Origin: Linum tenue
Lineage: Eukaryota > Streptophyta > Magnoliopsida > Malpighiales > Linaceae
Reading direction: 5' to 3'
DNA length: 64,000 nucleotides
Assembly (NCBI GenBank): GCA_946122785.1
Contig: CAMGYJ010000004.1
Span: 55,684,679 to 55,748,678, forward strand
The notes below the pieces were generated by a model. The model saw nothing but the letters and a program-made list of their open reading frames with translations, ran no database searches and was not told the origin of the DNA. The position numbers were made by a program, and so were the translations under genes. Positions 58,476 through 64,000 of this stretch are shown piece by piece; position 1 is the first letter of the stretch, and each line of letters opens with the position of its first letter.

Positions 58476-61400
58476 TTATAAGGATGACATAAATTTATTA
58501 AAACTTAAAGGAGTACAAACAAAAACACATGAACAACAAGGCCAATACAAAAGGACACTAGCATAGGAAAGCTTTGGTAAACCAAAAACTAATAAAGCAA
58601 ACCATATACAATAATATAAACCACTTACTATCCAATCAGCATTCACATGCGAGAAAAGTAGGCAAGATGAACTCATTGAAAAGACAGCAGCAACGATAGA
58701 CATTCAAACAAAAGGGCAGCTCCATCACAAGGAAACACACATCAATAAACAATTGATGTTGACTCCTTCAATCAGTTGTGTGAGCATGACCAAACTTCAG
58801 GATAGCAGCTGCAGAACCCAGAGGGACCATTGAAATCATCTGTCACATTTCAAATTCAACAGCTCCATCATAAGATTACAATCAAACAACCTGATGTTCA
58901 AATCCTTCATCCATCTCAAAACACACATATCCATAAGAAATCCCGGCCTTGTATCATAAGCAGCTTCTCCTTTGTTAGAAATTGATCAATGGCAAGCTTG
59001 CTAATAACTTGAACTTGTTCAAATGGCACATTCTCTCTTCCTCCATTATAGCTCATGTTCATGGCTTAAACAAAGTTTCAACTTCAGCATAATTAACCAT
59101 GCTTCACATATTTCTCTATCCACCTTGTTTGTTGCCATAAGCTACCTTGCTATAAGGCAACCAAACTTAAACGTCACCACCTGTGATGTATGTTTTTCTT
59201 CAAAAATCTTATTGTTTCTCTCCTTTCACACACACCAGCACATAGCTTGAAGCAAAGACCGTGTGCACCATTCCTTGGGATTATATGGGTTCTTTCAAGG
59301 CCAGGATCTGACTGCAATTGAAATGCCATCTGGAATGCTTCCTACGTCAACGAATTTCATATATTTCCCAAAATCTATTCCACGAAAAGGCAGTCGAAGA
59401 GGATATGATGTGCATTATCTTCACCAGATACACATAGGAAACATATGCTAGTTAAATGCCACCCTCTTCTCTTAAGAATATCCTAAATAAGAATCTTCCT
59501 TTGGTATGCTATCCAAATGAAAGTACACATCTTGGTCGGGACTTGTTGTTTCCAAATCATTTTATATGAAAAATCTCCATCTTCAATCTTCGAGTACTTC
59601 TCTTTTATTAATCGATGGTACATATAATTGACGGTGAAGCCAACAGAAGAGGACGAATGCCATATAATTTTATATGTAACTACAGGGGGAAAAAAGCACA
59701 GATTTCAAGCACACTAATCAATCTCTCCCTTTCCCTCTCATCCCGACCTCTTAAAGGAGATTTAAGAGGCAATTCCCAAATCACGCTTTCATTTATATGA
59801 AATACATAATATGAAATTTTGGCATGGGGGCAGTAGCAATTGCTACTCTCAGATATACTTCAGCGGGTGTAATGTCATCAAGCAAGTAATCATGCCAAAA
59901 AGAGGTTTTCTTTTCTTTTCTAAGTTTGATATGTATTAACCTGCACAACATGTTTTTCCAGCTTAACAATTTGTGACCACAAACTACAACTAGCATCCCC
60001 GCGAGGTTCCACAGTCATGTGAAACGATACTTACGTGGGGAATTTGATTCCTATGAGCGCTTTCCACTTAGTGCCTTTCTTTGTTGCAAATCTCCACAAC
60101 CACTTGTAGAGTAGGGTTCCACATCTAGTATCGCCAAGACACCTAATCTCTTTGGCAACTTGCACTAATTCCATGCTACAAGGTGGAACATCCATTGCTC
60201 ACATAAACCTATCCAAATGAAAGAACACTCGATTTTTTCTATTTTCTTAATGATGATTTTTGGAGCACAAAATAGAGCACATCGAAACAATGGCTAACTC
60301 GCTAGGCAAGCATTGCTCAGCATGGCTCTCCCACCAAGCGAGAGAAACTTTCCCTTCCAACCTTCAAGTTTAACCTATGGTGTAGTTAAGACTGAGTTCC
60401 AAATTCAAGTGAACAGTGATTGCACTCCCAAACTAAATATCAAGATACACTGTTGGGAGATACTCCCACTCACAACCAACCACTTCAGCGAGTCTTCCCG
60501 GGTCTTCAGTTTCTCCAACAAGGTATAACTTGCTTTTTTCCATGTTGACCTTTAGTCCTGTAATGCTTTGGAAACATACCAATACAACCAACACACTTGT
60601 TACCTTTTCTTCTATGGCATCACCGAAGATAATAGCATCATTGGCATAAAGAAGATGACTTACCTCTCCTCTTCTACAAACGTCGTCAACACATAAACCC
60701 TTAATAAAACCAGCATTGGCGACTTCTTGCATCATAAAAAAAAGTGAGTCCATAACTATGTTGAACATGAAGGGAGAAATCTGATTATCTTGCTTGAAAC
60801 CCCTTATTGTGTTAAAGAAACCAACAACTTCTCCGTTCACCAAGATGGATAGCTTTGCGGATGTAACGGCCCCTTTAATCTAGTTTTGCAGTCTCGAGTT
60901 GACCCCATAGATTTTATTACCTTGAACAAGAAATCCCAGATGGCCGTCTCAACGACATTTTCGATGTCAAGTTTAAGTACAACTCCAGGTGTCCTATTCC
61001 TTTTACTGCTATCAATGAGTTTGTTGGCAATCAGACTTGCCTAGTAAAATTGGCTTTATTCTACTCCAACAAAATGATTTGCTAATATGATGCCAATCAT
61101 GACTGGTCGAAGGCGTGTTACTGTTTTGGAAATAATCTTATTGAAGTTACCGATCAGGCCTATGGGTATCAAGTCATTGATCTCCTCAACCGCTTCTTTC
61201 TATGGTATTAAGCAGAGGAAAGAGTGTGCTATGGGATGTTGCAAATACAATGTGAAGTAGAACTTATCGAAAACATTCAAAACAACCTTATTTATGAAAT
61301 TTCAACTCTTTTTGTAAAAATCAAGCGTGAAATCGTTTGGTCCAGTAGCTCTGTCTCGATCGCAACCCTTTATAGCATTCCACATTTCAGCTTCCGTAAA

Positions 61401-61700
61401 AGGTTTTGTTAGCTAGTAATTTTCTTCCACCGGTCATATTTGTCTTGTACTTGTTGGGAAATGGTATGCTATTTCTGGATTCTTTGAAACACAAAGGCAA
61501 CTTGTAGCTCTTCCTTGTTATCTGCTATTGCCCCATTGACCTTTATATTCTGAATCTTGTTCCTCCTTTCATTGTTCCTTGCTACGTGATGGAAATTCGA
61601 AGTATTCTTATCCCAGCTTTCAACCAAAGGTCTCACTTTTTTTGAAGTCACAGAATTTCGTCCATCGACAAAGTTTTTTCCAGTTCACACTTAACCAAGT
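58476..61700 (-). pseudogene. Decayed LINE (non-LTR retrotransposon)
   Basis: Scattered pieces lie in the right order on the minus strand. 61651-61469 has the linker before reverse transcriptase (SWDKNTSNFHHVARNNERR). 60843-60433 is reverse transcriptase (GFFNTIRGFKQDNQISPFMF, HLLYANDAIIF). Around 59900 is SFWHDYLL. Around 59460-59390 is the zinc-finger part of the C-terminus (CFLCISGEDNAHHILFDC). The left end (about 58480-58700) resembles the 3' untranslated end of plant LINEs. Many stops and frameshifts occur. The catalytic YADD/FADD motif reads YAND. The 5' end with the endonuclease is not seen. Confidence 0.85.
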
Positions 61701-61751
61701 TTCTCTCAATAAGCCAACATCTGATAATGTTCCTTCCTCTTCCGAACTATC

Positions 61752-62012
61752 TTATTAATGACACTTCATTTATTATGTTTATCACTCCATATTTGATACA
61801 TATCCCTCTTCTATCAATGCACCTTTCATGTTTTCTATTACATTTCATATGAGAATCCTAACTATTTGAATAATGAGATTATTTTATGAAAATCCTAACT
61901 ATTTGAATAATGAGATTATTATAGACCTTGAGTGCATTTTTGTACAATTTCATACTTTATGGTGTTGTTTTGTTCATTTCAAGGATATAATGCGCTCAAA
62001 TCGAATATGGAT
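61752..62012 (+). repeat. Dispersed repeat R2, copy 2
   Basis: It matches 32868-33100 (ATGACACTTCATTTATTATG, TTTATCACTCCATATTTGATACAT, GGATATAATGCGCTCAAAT). It contains its own short duplication (61852-61885 and 61888-61922, AATCCTAACTATTTGAATAAT). Confidence 0.65.
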
Positions 62013-62368
62013 TACAAGGACATGACAATTTCTTATAAAACCAGTGCATTTTGATAACTTTTTTTTAGCAACTTGTGTACTTTGAAAGCAAAAAAATCCC
62101 TCTATCCATCAAGAGACTTGGTTAGAAGTAACGTCCCCAAAAACAACCAAGGACGAGCTGCACGTCCAATTAGCAAATCTAAATGATAGGGTCCAGTGAC
62201 CATAGTGTAAGAACACCAGCAAGGTCGGCGGTTCAGATAGAAGCCAGAAAGATATTTTACTCCTCGTCATATCCCAACAATGTACATTCATTCTTTCCTC
62301 TAAGAACACAAGAAACAGAGAACACAGAAGCTATGTCTCACATGATCAGCCTTTAGTTTCTGTTTACC

Positions 62369-64000
62369 TCACAAGCTCATTGCAACTTTCTCGTACAGCT
62401 CACGAGGCCAGTTCGTATTCGTGTTGTTCGCAAGGAACTGTGCAATCTGCAGATTAAAGACAGCATGAAAATCAGCTCACGAGTAGGATACAAATACACA
62501 GATTATAACCATACTTTCGATCCTAGCACAAGGGTCAATTCAACTCAAACACCAGTTGAGTTGCAAACAGAGCGCTAGTGTTGCCAGATCAGCTATAACG
62601 TGTATCAACAGTAAAGAATTAGGAGCAGAAATTAGTAGCTAGCTACCTTAGCCCTCATGGCACGAAGTGATCCATCAGTATCCGTCAAATTGTCGAGACA
62701 TGTTAGAGCCACCTTCAAAACGTCAGGAATGCAGTTTTTTACATGGGGAGATAAATTCTGGAACTCCCTGATATTCACATCTGGTGCCCGAGGATCTAAA
62801 GGAAGAAACGGAAGTGCAGCAATCCCTCTCAAAGCTTCCAGGTAATTTCCGAGTCTCGCTGACTGGTGAACAGACAAGATTGCCTCAAGCTGTCTCAACA
62901 CCGATTCTTGTTCCATAACATGCTCTCTCTCTTTAGGGCTGAAAGAAACATCATACAGTAAAATAGCAGTTAAAGACACACACCGGGGGCCAGCTTGTAC
63001 AAGATGGTCACCTCTAAGGAAACTTTGACCAGAATAAAAGTCAATTTCAAGACAAAAAGAAGTCATGCAAATAAACTCCCGTTATAATATTCTGGTGAGT
63101 CAGCTATTCGCTCAATCCAACAATTTTCATTCACAATTAGCATGTTGCAACAATCTTAACCGTTTCACTTGCAATTTTTATATTAATAACCAAAATCAAG
63201 TGTCAGATTAATATGTTAATCTAGTTCAGACAGTGTGGACTATATTCTCTCATTTGGACTAGAACTCTTCATGCAAAGATGACAAGGAAAATCTAAGCAG
63301 TATTTGCACTAACCTGATTTCAGGATAATACTTGTAAGCTTCCAAAATTTCATTTCCACAATGAATGAGACCACATGTCCTGCTATCTCCATCCAATCTA
63401 CCACGAGCCAGGGCAAAAATTGCCTCAGACAGACACTTATTGATTGTGTCTAAGGCCATGCCAAAAGCTCCAACTCTCTTGTGAATTTCTATTGACTGCT
63501 CAAATAAAAAAAGATGCCATAACAAAATGAATGTAAGACAGAACTCAGTGACTACCCCAAAAGAATTTACAAATAGGAAAGAAAATCATCAACACACGAA
63601 GATGATAAAAAGAGATCATTTAACAGAACAGAAAAAGTTGAAGGAAGCCAGGACCCAGGAACAACTATGCAAGGAAAATGGAAGTTGATAAGAAAATTAT
63701 TTTGAAAAGAAAGTCTTGGAGCCACCGCAAATATAGAGACAATTATATATTGTTAATGAAGAACTTTGACAAGCAGGAAATGAGAGTAGACCTTCTCTCG
63801 GTAACACATGTCAACTAGGTACCACACCGAACAATTGTCAACCACCACTATAACGAATAATGATTCACCACATTCAATTACAAGACTGAGGGAAGAGACT
63901 TTACTTGATCCTGCAGGCCAGCTTCCAGGCATTGGCAAGCAGCTTCAAGAAGAAATTGCTGCCTCGATCTATTATCGCTTAAAAATCGTCCTAATTCACC
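62369..64000 (-). CDS. NUP93: Nuclear pore protein NUP93 (NIC96 family), 3' part of the gene
   Basis: NUP93 is a scaffold nucleoporin of the inner ring of the nuclear pore. Four exons are visible: 64000-63905 (continuing beyond the window), 63495-63314, 62938-62647 and 62446-62369. Junctions are GT-AG. The second intron splits a Ser codon. The readable protein includes FLLEAACQCLEAGLQDQ, then SIEIHKRVGAFGMALDTINK, LSEAIFALARGRLDGDSRT, ILEAYKYYPEIS, then SVLRQLEAILSVHQSARLGN, ALPFLPLDPRAPD, NLSPHVKNCIPDVLKVALTC, DTDGSLRAMRAK. It ends with NTNTNWPRELYEKVAMSL and a stop at 62371-62369. This closely follows the C-terminal part of Arabidopsis NUP93. About 191 residues are present. The N-terminal majority lies beyond 64000. 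Confidence 0.94.

Overview
This is plant nuclear DNA, most likely from a eudicot. The evidence is split genes with GT-AG introns, a plant-type defensin pair, a plant calcium-dependent protein kinase, a plant NUP93, and a dense mixture of plant transposon classes (Athila-type Ty3/Gypsy, TRIM, MULE, hAT-like, Helitron, LINE). I cannot name the species from sequence alone.

Only five cellular genes are well supported. Two are tandem defensin genes on the minus strand (8036-8392 and 10326-10682). One is a three-exon HotDog acyl-CoA thioesterase on the plus strand (35032-36811). One is a seven-exon CPK4/11/12-type kinase on the minus strand (44474-47664). The last is the 3' end of NUP93 on the minus strand (62369 to the window edge). 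They do not form a pathway. They are islands in transposon sequence.

Region by region. 1-7116 is retroelement A (minus strand): two LTRs, a tRNA-Asp-type primer site and one intact gag-protease ORF with no polymerase. 7117-7600 is a block extremely rich in TCGA. 7684-10983 holds the duplicated defensin units with a MULE-type MITE between them. 11778-12507 is a complete TRIM with a 5-bp target duplication. 12.7-14.0 kb carries copies of a dispersed repeat that recurs at 50 kb. 17-18.7 kb ends in a Helitron 3' terminus. 19262-29087 is retroelement B (plus strand), complete, with identical 5-bp target duplications, a broken gag and an intact second ORF of the Athila ORF1 type. 29-34.7 kb holds older Athila-like debris. 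36.8-43.8 kb holds hAT-like elements, a nested MITE, direct repeats and LTR fragments. 47.98-52.61 kb is a cluster of TIR elements: a MITE, then a Pack-MULE carrying host gene fragments, with a second TIR element inside it and a MULE-type element inside that. 52.7-58.5 kb is mostly anonymous, with two Helitron termini. 58.5-61.7 kb is a decayed LINE.

The most interesting material is in the mobile DNA. Elements A and B are related non-autonomous Athila derivatives that share one internal architecture (gag-protease joined directly to what looks like the extreme C-terminus of an integrase). Each carries, in its LTR, a set of short palindromes built on the core ACGGCCGT whose flanking letters differ between the two families but stay self-consistent within each. 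The Pack-MULE at 48663-52608 is also unusual for its clean, readable order of insertions.

All similarity statements come from recognising motifs by eye. No database search or alignment was run, and mismatch counts are by-eye counts.
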